Positions 1 through 6,189 of a stretch of 6,821 nucleotides of DNA are shown here, in pieces; within the stretch, counting starts at the first letter, position 1; each line of letters starts with the position of its first letter. The notes below the pieces were generated by a model. The model did not search any database and was not told the DNA's origin. It saw nothing but the letters and a program-made list of their open reading frames with translations. The position numbers and the translations under genes were made by a program. The stretch spans positions 1 to 6,821 of the forward strand of contig CAJUBR010000111.1 in assembly GCA_910584695.1 (NCBI GenBank), written 5' to 3'. Source of the DNA: an uncultured Lachnospiraceae bacterium (lineage in GTDB: Bacteria; Bacillota; Clostridia; Lachnospirales; Lachnospiraceae).

Positions 1-1969
1 GCAGCAGCTTTCCTTCTTTATCCCCTGCAAAAAATTCTTTTGCATTTTCTTCCTGCATATGAGATGTATAGGAAACGCTTTGATCCATATTTACCGGCAC
101 AACTGTCCGGCTGCACAGTGCTTCTAATGTATCTGGAAAATTCAGTTTTTCATAAGCTTTGCTACTAAACAGCTCAGTTGTACCATAACATACTGGTAAC
201 ACCTCATCATTTTGGGCAAGAATATAATTTCCCTTCTGCTTTACCGTTTTATAACCATAGGGCAGTTTATCCTTTTCCGCTAACAAATATTTTAAACCCA
301 TAAAATAAGCAAAACAGCTATTTTGGCTCGGAACCAGTGCCACCCGGTTATTCAGGCTGATGGGATTTTTCATCGTGTCATAATAAAATTTTGCATAATC
401 CGTATTCGTAACAGAAGAATACATAGCCGTTTTATTGATACTGCCATTTACAAGTGTGTTTGCATTGACAAAACTGTTGGAAAGTACATCAAAACGATAT
501 CTAACATCCTCTGCAAAGTCCGCGATTTCTTCTTGGTCAAATTGATTTTGCCGGTTATCTTCTGCTTTTAAAAAGGTTCCGTTCATATGAATTCCCAATC
601 TGGAACAAACCGGTTTTAAATAAGAATCACTCATATGAATACTTATGCTTAAAAGAACAGGAACAAACAATACCGTCCAGAATATACAACGCTTTCCCCT
701 CCATGAAATCTTACCTGCCTGCTGAATCAACATCCATACGAAAAGGAAAATTCCTTCTAGTAAAATCAACCATTTCCAAGCGGAATGCAAAGCCGATACC
801 AGACAAAGCATCAGCAAAGCTGGCTTTTGTCCAACCTTCATCAAAAGAGCACTGTTTCTTTTTCCTGCTGTGAGGTTACTGACCCCCTGATAAAACTCCT
901 CCAAGGTATCTGCCGTTAAAAACACAAACAACGGAACAAGTGGAATCAGAATTTTGGACCGGGTGTACAAAAAACCGTTTAATACATAAGATACTGCCGG
1001 AAATAAAACACAAATCATTAGCGTAACTGACATAAAACGTTTACATTTCTTTGTTATGGAGCACAGAATACAATACAGGGTAAGAAGTGTCATCCCACAC
1101 CCATAAGGAGAATATAAAAGTCCGTTTAAACTCCAGTCCACCGGATTTACCGGAACCGTTACAAAACTTCCCGAATCTTTTTCATTGGATAAAATATCCA
1201 GTCCAGTGGGAAGTAACAGTACCATTGCCATTCCAATGGAAATGATAACAGATAATGTAAGCCTTCCAACCGGCCCCTTGATGCATGCCGCCATCCGTTT
1301 GAAGCCGCCTTTTACTCTATATTCCCTTTTTTCTAATTGCAGTAACATCCGGTGCAAAGCATAAACTCCAATTACCAAAAGACAGGCTATGGCATAATAA
1401 AAGCTATGAATATAGATCATAAAAAGGGAGAATATCAAAAGCCCGGTCCTTTTTTTTAAAAACAGCCTGTCTACCCCTAACAGTGCCAGAAACAGGAATG
1501 GCATATAATTAACAAACATAATCTGATGGTGTGCATGATAAAAACAGGAAGAGGACGCCAGTAGTACTGCACCTGCAAATGCAAACCTTTTTGAAATCCC
1601 CTGTCTTTTTAACCATAAATAACACAGATTGACACTGGCAAATACACCGAAAACCGCATATCCGGCAATGATATATTTCATATTAATTTCCGGCACCAGA
1701 CAGGAAAACAGGATATCCGGTCTAAGCAGTCCATAATAGGCAAAGTCATAAATGCTACTGCCTCCGCCTATATGAATATACTGGGGTATCAGGGAATGTG
1801 TTTCTAACATTGTCTGCCGTAAACTTTCTGCAATCCCCACATGCTGGCTGTACCAGTCCCCTTCTGAACCGAAAAACATACCGGATTTTAAGGGCAAAAA
1901 CAGTATAATCATTGTAATACAGGTCAACAGTAACGGATAAAAAAATTTTTTTAATAAATGATTTCTCAT
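1..1969 (-). CDS. yfhO: YfhO-family polytopic membrane protein (C-terminus off window)
   Basis: The gene reads leftward from ATG at 1969 with 656 codons and no stop before the window edge, so the C-terminus is missing; family members are commonly around 800-900 residues. The first membrane segment is near residues 11-27. It is followed by a loop with GDWYSQH (37-43) and then GGGSSIYDFAYYGLLRPD (68-85), which resembles the acidic first outer loop of YfhO and other GT-C-fold proteins. Many hydrophobic segments follow up to about residue 442. After these comes a soluble outside-type domain with SSVTNTDYAKFYYDTM (518-533), MGLKYLLAE (557-565) and PYGYK (570-574), a pattern typical of YfhO. In Bacilli, YfhO proteins act in glycosylation of lipoteichoic acid or related envelope polymers. 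The substrate here is unknown. ATG 1969 is chosen over the in-frame ATG at 1975 because AGGGG (1980-1976) is six bases from the former and touches the latter. Family assignment is fairly sure; exact function is not. Confidence 0.82.
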   Translation of the reverse strand, partial: MRNHLLKKFFYPLLLTCITMIILFLPLKSGMFFGSEGDWYSQHVGIAESLRQTMLETHSLIPQYIHIGGGSSIYDFAYYGLLRPDILFSCLVPEINMKYIIAGYAVFGVFASVNLCYLWLKRQGISKRFAFAGAVLLASSSCFYHAHHQIMFVNYMPFLFLALLGVDRLFLKKRTGLLIFSLFMIYIHSFYYAIACLLVIGVYALHRMLLQLEKREYRVKGGFKRMAACIKGPVGRLTLSVIISIGMAMVLLLPTGLDILSNEKDSGSFVTVPVNPVDWSLNGLLYSPYGCGMTLLTLYCILCSITKKCKRFMSVTLMICVLFPAVSYVLNGFLYTRSKILIPLVPLFVFLTADTLEEFYQGVSNLTAGKRNSALLMKVGQKPALLMLCLVSALHSAWKWLILLEGIFLFVWMLIQQAGKISWRGKRCIFWTVLFVPVLLSISIHMSDSYLKPVCSRLGIHMNGTFLKAEDNRQNQFDQEEIADFAEDVRYRFDVLSNSFVNANTLVNGSINKTAMYSSVTNTDYAKFYYDTMKNPISLNNRVALVPSQNSCFAYFMGLKYLLAEKDKLPYGYKTVKQKGNYILAQNDEVLPVCYGTTELFSSKAYEKLNFPDTLEALCSRTVVPVNMDQSVSYTSHMQEENAKEFFAGDKEGKLL

Positions 1970-1983
1970 AAGCATCCCCTTTT
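1970..1983 (-). promoter_or_regulatory. Ribosome binding site that decides the yfhO start
   Basis: On the minus strand AAAAGGGG (1983-1976) precedes two in-frame ATG codons. The first, at 1975, directly abuts the purine run, which is too close for initiation. The second, at 1969, lies six bases away, which is the normal spacing. The start at 1969 is therefore preferred. Confidence 0.7.
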
Positions 1984-1997
1984 CAATTCAATTTTCA

Positions 1998-2015
1998 AAC
2001 ATAATTTATTATGTT
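1998..2015. repeat. 18-bp inverted repeat (8-nt arms, 2-nt centre)
   Basis: AACATAAT and ATTATGTT flank a TT centre, forming a perfect operator-like palindrome. It lies about 30-45 bases upstream of the yfhO start, probably inside its leader. It could bind a dimeric regulator. It is too short and AT-rich to be a terminator, and has no T-run of its own. A 13-nt part of it (minus strand, AACATAATAAATT) recurs on the plus strand at 6176-6188 in the promoter region of the response regulator. Confidence 0.5.
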
Positions 2016-2034
2016 ATTCTTTCCTTTTCACTGT

Positions 2035-2043
2035 ATTATCATA
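2035..2043 (-). promoter_or_regulatory. Possible -10 element for yfhO
   Basis: Reading leftward there are two overlapping -10-like hexamers, TATGAT (2043-2038) and GATAAT (2040-2035). No convincing -35 hexamer is found 16-18 bases upstream; the region is T-rich. A poor -35 together with the CTTA/TAAG boxes just upstream would suit an activator-dependent promoter. The call is weak and rests on position only. Confidence 0.3.
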
Positions 2044-2050
2044 AAAAGGC

Positions 2051-2101
2051 TTTCTTAAAAAATGAAAAAGCAATTCTTAAATTTTCTTATAAAAATCTTA
2101 G
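2051..2101. promoter_or_regulatory. Phased TTAAG-type boxes between yfhO and the SPFH operon
   Basis: On the plus strand CTTAA occurs at 2054 and 2076 (22 bp apart, two helical turns), CTTAT at 2086 and CTTAG at 2097 (10 and 11 bp steps). Read toward yfhO these are TTAAG, TTAAG, ATAAG and CTAAG. The two perfect boxes match those of the direct repeat upstream of the response regulator gene at 6190-6206. Response regulators of the OmpR/PhoB family bind such 10-11 bp repeats. The boxes lie upstream of the presumed yfhO promoter and immediately upstream of the SPFH operon promoter, so either could be the target. AT-rich sequence makes chance matches possible. Confidence 0.4.
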
Positions 2102-2112
2102 TAAAATATGTA

Positions 2113-2141
2113 TTGACATCTCCACATATAGAGTATATTAT
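2113..2141 (+). promoter_or_regulatory. Sigma-A type promoter of the SPFH operon
   Basis: A perfect -35 TTGACA (2113-2118) is followed after 17 bases by TATTAT (2136-2141), one mismatch from the -10 consensus. A perfect TATAAT (2139-2144) also exists, but its spacer of 20 bases is too long. The predicted transcript start is near 2148, giving a leader of about 50 bases before the SPFH start codon at 2199. Confidence 0.65.
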
Positions 2142-2162
2142 AATGATATCAAAATGATATCA
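2142..2162. promoter_or_regulatory. Tandem palindromic operator candidate, TGATATCA twice with 11-bp period
   Basis: AATGATATCA occurs at 2142-2151 and again at 2153-2162. Each core TGATATCA (2144-2151 and 2155-2162) is a perfect palindrome, and the pair is separated by AAA, so centres are 11 bp apart, one helical turn. The pair abuts the -10 and covers the predicted transcription start, a position suited to repression. Arc-family RHH repressors bind as dimers of dimers to half-sites spaced 11 bp, and the last gene of this operon encodes an Arc-type protein. It is therefore the leading candidate ligand. This is inference from position and symmetry. Confidence 0.5.
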
Positions 2163-2198
2163 CGCATGTACGAATCGGTACAGGAACAGGAGGACATT

Positions 2199-3221
2199 AT
2201 GAATGAGGAACGGAAACAAAGAGACGTTATGGAACATGAAATTACAAAGGCAAACGGATTTACAATGCTTTTCGTAGTCATTATCGGTTATCTGGCTAGT
2301 TTAGCCTGTTGTATTGGTTGTACATTTGCCTTTCCTGCCACAATGCCAGCTTTAGGCACAATACTTGTCATATTAGGCATTGCAGGATTTGTTATCTTTT
2401 CTATCATGTGTGGCGGCTTCCATGTAGTAAATCCAAGAGAAGCCGTTGTATTAACTCTATTTGGTACTTACTACGGAACCATTAAGACACCCGGGTTTTT
2501 CTATACAAATCCCTTTGCCGGTGCAATCGCACCCGCAACTGATGAAAAAGAACCAAGTACAGAGGTTTCCATTCAGGGAAAGGAATTATCAACTAATGTG
2601 AATTTAGACACGATCAAGAAAAAAGTATCTTTAAAAACCATGACGCTGAACAACAAACAGCAAAAAGTCAATGATGCTTTGGGAAACCCGATTATTATTG
2701 GTGCCGTTGTCATCTGGAAAGTGGTAGACCCTACGAAAGCCGTATTTAATGTAAATAATTACAGAACCTATCTCTCTATCCAGTGTGATTCTACCATTCG
2801 TAAAATCACCCGTCTTTACCCTTATGATCTATTGGAAGAGGAAGAAAATGAAGAAAAGCACGAACGGACACTACGTGGCAGCAGTCAGGAAATTGCAGAA
2901 TCCATGCGGGAAGAATTACAGCAAAGAGTTCAGGAAGCCGGCATTGAGATAAAGGAAGTCCGCATTACCCATCTTTCCTACGCTGAAGAAATTGCCGCTG
3001 CAATGCTGCAAAAGCAACAGGCCTCTGCCGTGATCGCAGCACGCAAAAAAATTGTTGAAGGTGCAGTAGGTATGGTCGATATGGCAATCAATCAGCTTAG
3101 CAAAGAAGAAATCGTCGTTTTAGATGAGGAACGCAAAGCCGCCATGGTCAGCAACCTTCTTGTTGTTTTATGTGGCAACAAGGAAGCACAGCCGGTTGTC
3201 AATAGCAGTTCTATTTATTAG
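2199..3221 (+). CDS. SPFH/band 7 domain membrane protein
   Basis: This 340-residue protein belongs to the SPFH (stomatin, prohibitin, flotillin, HflK/C) superfamily, which forms oligomeric scaffolds on membranes. After a charged N-terminus there are two hydrophobic segments (about 21-45 and 52-73). Then comes the band 7 entry motif with VNPREAVVLTLFG (77-89) and TPGFFYTNPF (97-106). The SPFH domain runs to about residue 265. It includes a stretch around 140-175 with AVVIWKVVDPTKAVFNV and the helix-forming segment with SYAEEIAAAMLQKQQA and AARKKIVEGAVGMVDMAI, typical of stomatin-like proteins. It is probably anchored with both ends in the cytoplasm. The start is set at ATG 2199: AGGAGG (2188-2193) lies five bases upstream. 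An in-frame ATG at 2154 falls inside the promoter/operator, only a few bases after the predicted transcript start. It is first in an operon with a small membrane protein and an RHH regulator. Family is certain, cellular role unknown. Confidence 0.92.
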   Translation: MNEERKQRDVMEHEITKANGFTMLFVVIIGYLASLACCIGCTFAFPATMPALGTILVILGIAGFVIFSIMCGGFHVVNPREAVVLTLFGTYYGTIKTPGFFYTNPFAGAIAPATDEKEPSTEVSIQGKELSTNVNLDTIKKKVSLKTMTLNNKQQKVNDALGNPIIIGAVVIWKVVDPTKAVFNVNNYRTYLSIQCDSTIRKITRLYPYDLLEEEENEEKHERTLRGSSQEIAESMREELQQRVQEAGIEIKEVRITHLSYAEEIAAAMLQKQQASAVIAARKKIVEGAVGMVDMAINQLSKEEIVVLDEERKAAMVSNLLVVLCGNKEAQPVVNSSSIY

Positions 3222-3246
3222 AATCAACGAAGGGGGTTATTTACTT

Positions 3247-3792
3247 ATGGATACCAGACGAAAAGGATTCATTGTTCTAATTTTATTCATTTTATTGGGA
3301 ATCGCAGCAGTGATAGGATTTACTGATTTCTACATTCCTGATGCCATAGGCAGACAGGGCGTAATCCGGGAAATTATTAAGGCTTGTAATGGTGTTATCA
3401 TAGCCGGCTGCTTTACCTTTTTGATAATATATGCTCTTATCAAAAAAAGATTAGTAAAAACACTACCCGGTATCCTGATTCTCATATCGGTTATAATACC
3501 TGATTTATTGGTAGCCGGCTCTGTTTCCAAGGGAATTATGGCTCTAAATTCCAATCCCATAACGATAGAGAATTGTAACTATGAACTTGAATATAGAGCT
3601 GGGACTCTTAGCCGAACCAGCATGAGGAAAACACGCTACTATATAAATATAGCCAAGGAATACAGCCCTATTCCCACTCGTATTCGTATTGATAAAAGCA
3701 GCTATGATTATCTAAACTCTAACACACCAAATGTAACCATTTCATATTATCCATATGTTAATATAGCCTCTGAAATTAACATATGGAAATAG
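3247..3792 (+). CDS. Small three-TM membrane protein with C-terminal outside domain, unrecognised
   Basis: This 181-residue protein was not recognised. Hydrophobic segments lie at about 8-25, 47-65 and 74-94. Basic residues in the N-terminus (DTRRKG) and between segments two and three (KKRLVK) predict an inside N-terminus and an outside C-terminal domain of about 85 residues. That domain is tyrosine- and isoleucine-rich (YELEYRAG, RYYINIAKEY, NVTISYYPYVNIASEI), which suggests a small beta-strand fold. The start at ATG 3247 has AGGGGG at 3231-3236, ten bases upstream, and begins 25 bases after the SPFH stop. The frame is open farther upstream but overlaps the SPFH coding end, and that part encodes nothing membrane-like. 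Tight placement between the SPFH and RHH genes suggests co-transcription and a shared function, perhaps as a partner of the SPFH scaffold; that is inference. Confidence 0.8.
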   Translation: MDTRRKGFIVLILFILLGIAAVIGFTDFYIPDAIGRQGVIREIIKACNGVIIAGCFTFLIIYALIKKRLVKTLPGILILISVIIPDLLVAGSVSKGIMALNSNPITIENCNYELEYRAGTLSRTSMRKTRYYINIAKEYSPIPTRIRIDKSSYDYLNSNTPNVTISYYPYVNIASEINIWK

Positions 3793-3805
3793 AAAGGAAT
3801 ATCTT

Positions 3806-4060
3806 ATGACGGAAAAAGATATCATCCAAAAAGAGACGGAATTACAGGCACGTATGGAACGTCTCGAAGAATTAGAACAAAATATCAGAAAACGGGAAAA
3901 AACAGTAAAAGAAAAGGAAAAAGCTAAAAAACAGATTCTGCTCCGCCTGTCCCCCAGTCTTTGGAACGAGCTTGCCAAATGGTCAGATGAAGATTTTCGT
4001 TCTATCAATGGACAGATTGAATACCTTCTATCAGAAGCAGTACGAAAGCGTAGAAAATGA
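3806..4060 (+). CDS. Arc-type ribbon-helix-helix DNA-binding protein with coiled-coil N-terminus
   Basis: This 84-residue protein has two parts. Residues 1-42 are a highly charged Glu/Lys/Arg helix with heptad-like leucines (MERLEELEQNIRKREK), probably a coiled coil. Residues 43-84 are an Arc-type RHH fold: beta strand QILLRL (43-48), helix A from SPSLWNELAKW, then helix B RSINGQIEYLLSEAVRKRRK. RSINGQIE resembles RSVNSEIY of phage P22 Arc. The strand Gln43, Leu45 and Arg47 line up with Arc Gln9, Asn11 and Arg13, which contact operator bases, so two of three contacts are kept. RHH proteins are usually repressors or antitoxins; no toxin-like small soluble gene sits beside it. AAAGGA (3793-3798) lies seven bases before the ATG, and the gap after the preceding gene is 13 bases. 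Autoregulation through the tandem palindrome at 2142-2162 is the favoured hypothesis. Confidence 0.9.
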   Translation: MTEKDIIQKETELQARMERLEELEQNIRKREKTVKEKEKAKKQILLRLSPSLWNELAKWSDEDFRSINGQIEYLLSEAVRKRRK

Positions 4061-4116
4061 GGTTGCCGCATGGAAGTTCTATCACAAATGGAAAATGATT
4101 TCTTCATGCAGCAATC
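4061..4116. terminator. Imperfect hairpin between convergent genes
   Basis: GGTTGC (4061-4066), GCATG (4068-4072) and AAG (4074-4076) can pair with GCAATC (4111-4116), CATGC (4105-4109) and CTT (4102-4104). This leaves one C/A mismatch and one bulged G. ATCA (4081-4084) and TGAT (4096-4099) can pair inside. The hairpin starts directly after the RHH stop and ends eight bases before the kinase stop codon on the other strand. Neither side has a strong T-run, so it may act as a weak bidirectional terminator or a 3' stabilising structure. Confidence 0.35.
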
Positions 4117-4123
4117 CCATCCA

Positions 4124-5416
4124 TTACTTATCACCGTCCACTCCTGCTCTTGGAAAACACAGTTTTGCCTTAAACTGGTCACAGTCCACATAAATATCAA
4201 ATTCCCCACCCAGAGCACTGGTATACGTACTGACAATGGCAAGCCCTAACCCATTTCCTTCACTGCTTCTTGCCTTATCTCCACGGGCAAACCGTTCAAC
4301 AATATCCTCTTTATCAAAATCCATCAAATAACCTGCCGTATTCGTAATCTCTAAGCAGAGGTTTTCTCTACTATTTTGTTTATTTATAAATGTTTTTACA
4401 AAAACTCTTGTACCCTTTGCTGAGTATTTAATCGCATTTTCTATCAAATTCTGACAGATCCGGTACAAATGCATATTATCTGTAAGCAGACTCGTATCTT
4501 CTTTTGTAAACTGCTTTACAAATTGCAGACTACTGGTCTTTACCTGATCTTCCATATCTGCAAAAAGCTGCTCCATCAAACGATTCAACGTAATGGACTC
4601 CATATGAAGTTCAATATTCCCGCTGCTAGCCTTTGCCAATGAAAACAGACTTTCTATCATTTCTTTTAATCTTCCGGCTTTATCAGAAATCACCTCCACA
4701 TAATCACGTACTACCTCATTTAACTCCTCTTTTTTCATTAGTTCAATATATCCTACCATTGAAGTCAATGGGGTTTTTAAATCATGGGATACATTGGTAA
4801 TCAGGTCAACCTTTAGCTGGTCACTTCTTGATACCTTCTCCAGACTGCTCCGCTCAATCTCCAATGCATTGTCTAGATTTTTCCGGTTAATTTCTGTCAT
4901 ACACTCCATAAACAAATCCAGTTTTTCTCTCATAAAATGATGAAACAAGTTCCGAAAGACACCAAATTGAAGAAAGACCGTTGCAAATAACATGTATTCT
5001 GATGCATAATTGGAATATTGTCCATAAAAAATACCATTTTGCCGCATATGCATATTATAAGAGAAAAAACAATATGCCAAAAAAAGAGCCGCTATCTCTG
5101 CTTCTAACAGCCTCCCCTGCTGCTTTTTCCATTGTTTCCCCCATTCAACATAAAATCCTTCATCCTTGGGAATCCAATTGCGGTACTTCCAACGGATACC
5201 GGTACGCAGCCACAAAAAAACTCCCAGGCCCAGTAAACTATTTCCTAAAATACCCAGAAGTACAGCTTCCCCTGTCGGATGGTCTCTCCGAAAACGAATC
5301 ATGCCATAAAAAAATACCAAACTAAACATGGTTAATACAACACCAACCATTTCCTTTCGATAGCCCTTTAAAAATCCTATTATTCTCTTACTGATATTTT
5401 TCCATCTTGTAGCCAA
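4124..5416 (-). CDS. Sensor histidine kinase of a two-component system
   Basis: This kinase of about 430 residues should phosphorylate the response regulator encoded just upstream. Four hydrophobic segments are seen at about 22-40, 50-70, 104-121 and 138-155, with no large outside sensor domain. This suggests sensing in or at the membrane. A linking helix leads to the dimerisation domain with the phospho-acceptor histidine in VSHDLKTPLTSMVGY (His211). The ATPase domain has the N box QNLIENAIKYS (322-332), the F box ERFARGD (374-380) and the G2 box GNGLGLAIV (387-395). The usual acidic G1 motif is replaced by TNTAG (358-362), a departure also seen in some Firmicutes kinases. The proposed start is TTG at 5416, overlapping the regulator gene by 29 bases, with AAAGGTGG about nine bases upstream. 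ATG at 5350 (408 residues) is an alternative, but would cut the basic N-terminus and places AAAGGA too close. Function class is certain, stimulus unknown. Confidence 0.93.
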   Translation of the reverse strand: MATRWKNISKRIIGFLKGYRKEMVGVVLTMFSLVFFYGMIRFRRDHPTGEAVLLGILGNSLLGLGVFLWLRTGIRWKYRNWIPKDEGFYVEWGKQWKKQQGRLLEAEIAALFLAYCFFSYNMHMRQNGIFYGQYSNYASEYMLFATVFLQFGVFRNLFHHFMREKLDLFMECMTEINRKNLDNALEIERSSLEKVSRSDQLKVDLITNVSHDLKTPLTSMVGYIELMKKEELNEVVRDYVEVISDKAGRLKEMIESLFSLAKASSGNIELHMESITLNRLMEQLFADMEDQVKTSSLQFVKQFTKEDTSLLTDNMHLYRICQNLIENAIKYSAKGTRVFVKTFINKQNSRENLCLEITNTAGYLMDFDKEDIVERFARGDKARSSEGNGLGLAIVSTYTSALGGEFDIYVDCDQFKAKLCFPRAGVDGDK

Positions 5417-6095
5417 TTCCCCACACCACCTTTACATATCTTGGATTCTTTGTGTCAATTTCAATCTTTTCCCGAATATGGCGGATATGTACCATAACCG
5501 TATTCTCCACCGTATAATCTGCCATTTCTCCCCACACATTTTCATAAATCTGCTCTGCTGAAAACACCTGTCCGGGATGTTCCATCAAAAGTTCAAGAAT
5601 ATAGTACTCCTTTGCCGTTAGTTTAACTTCTCCACCATCTACAATCACCAGCCGCTGTTTTTGATCCAATACCAGACCACCGTTTATAATAGTATCTTCA
5701 TCTTCCTTCGGGGCACTTCCACCCCATGTATTATATCTGCGAAGCTGTGCTTTGACTCTGGCAATCAGCTCAGCTGGATTATAAGGCTTGCTGATATAAT
5801 CATCCGCACCTAATACCAGTCCGGACACCTTATCGCTCTCCTCTGTCTTGGCAGATAAAATAATTGCGGGAATTTTATAGTTTTCCCTTATCTTCATCAA
5901 TGCGGACAGACCGTTTAACCGGGGCATCATAACATCCAACAAAATTAAATCAATGTGATGATTATCTAATGCTTCTAATGCCTCCATACCATCATAAGCC
6001 TTTACCACCTGATACCCCTCGTATTTTAAAAGCTCCCCTAAGGAATATACGATTTCTTTATTATCATCTACAATTAAAATAGTTTCCGGTTCCAA
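5388..6095 (-). CDS. OmpR/PhoB-family response regulator
   Basis: This 235-residue transcription factor has an N-terminal receiver domain (about 4-118) and a C-terminal winged-helix DNA-binding domain (about 137-232). The receiver shows the acidic pair Asp10-Asp11, the phospho-acceptor Asp54 in LLDVMMP, Ser81 in the switch position and Lys103 in SKPY. The effector part contains LTAKEYYILELLMEHPGQVFS and the recognition-helix region with VENTVMVHIRHIREKIE, ending in the wing GIGYKME. Length is typical of the family. The start is TTG at 6095, preceded by GAGAGG about ten bases upstream. No in-frame ATG lies nearby, and starting later would remove the first beta strand. It precedes and overlaps the histidine kinase gene, so the two are co-transcribed and likely translationally coupled. 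It may bind the TTAAG repeats at 6190-6206 and autoregulate. Resemblance of these sites to CiaR boxes is noted, but orthology is not claimed. Confidence 0.95.
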   Translation of the reverse strand: MEPETILIVDDNKEIVYSLGELLKYEGYQVVKAYDGMEALEALDNHHIDLILLDVMMPRLNGLSALMKIRENYKIPAIILSAKTEESDKVSGLVLGADDYISKPYNPAELIARVKAQLRRYNTWGGSAPKEDEDTIINGGLVLDQKQRLVIVDGGEVKLTAKEYYILELLMEHPGQVFSAEQIYENVWGEMADYTVENTVMVHIRHIREKIEIDTKNPRYVKVVWGIGYKMEKYQ

Positions 6096-6150
6096 TCTCT
6101 CTCATCCTCTCTTACCGTTTTGATCTTAAACTTTTCTTTTATTCCCATTT

Positions 6151-6179
6151 ATTATACTAAGTACCTAATATAAAAAACA
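6151..6179 (-). promoter_or_regulatory. Promoter of the two-component operon
   Basis: On the minus strand a perfect -10 TATAAT (6156-6151) lies about 55 bases before the regulator start codon. Seventeen bases upstream the -35 position reads TGTTTT (6179-6174), a poor match. A good -10 with a weak -35 and a direct repeat just upstream fits an activator-dependent promoter. Predicted transcript start is near 6144. Confidence 0.55.
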
Positions 6180-6189
6180 TAATAAATTT

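Noticed and set aside
323..571. Plus-strand open frame of 82 codons
   Set aside because: Lies wholly inside the yfhO frame on the other strand, with no recognisable domain.
2139..2144. TATAAT as the -10 of the SPFH promoter
   Set aside because: Its spacer from TTGACA is 20 bases; TATTAT at 2136-2141 gives the preferred 17.
3124..3246. Upstream extension of the three-TM protein gene by 41 codons
   Set aside because: It overlaps the SPFH coding end, has no ribosome site, and ATG 3247 has AGGGGG upstream with a proper basic N-terminus before the first TM.
3806..4060. Antitoxin half of a toxin-antitoxin pair
   Set aside because: The RHH fold is common in antitoxins, but the neighbours are an SPFH protein and a three-TM protein, neither resembling a known toxin such as RelE, HicA or MazF. 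An operon regulator is the simpler reading.
3742..4242. Minus-strand open frame of 166 codons across the RHH gene
   Set aside because: Serine/arginine/phenylalanine-rich antisense shadow of the RHH gene and the kinase end; no domain or ribosome site.
4981..5325. Plus-strand open frame of 114 codons
   Set aside because: Antisense to the membrane part of the kinase; composition is that of a shadow frame.
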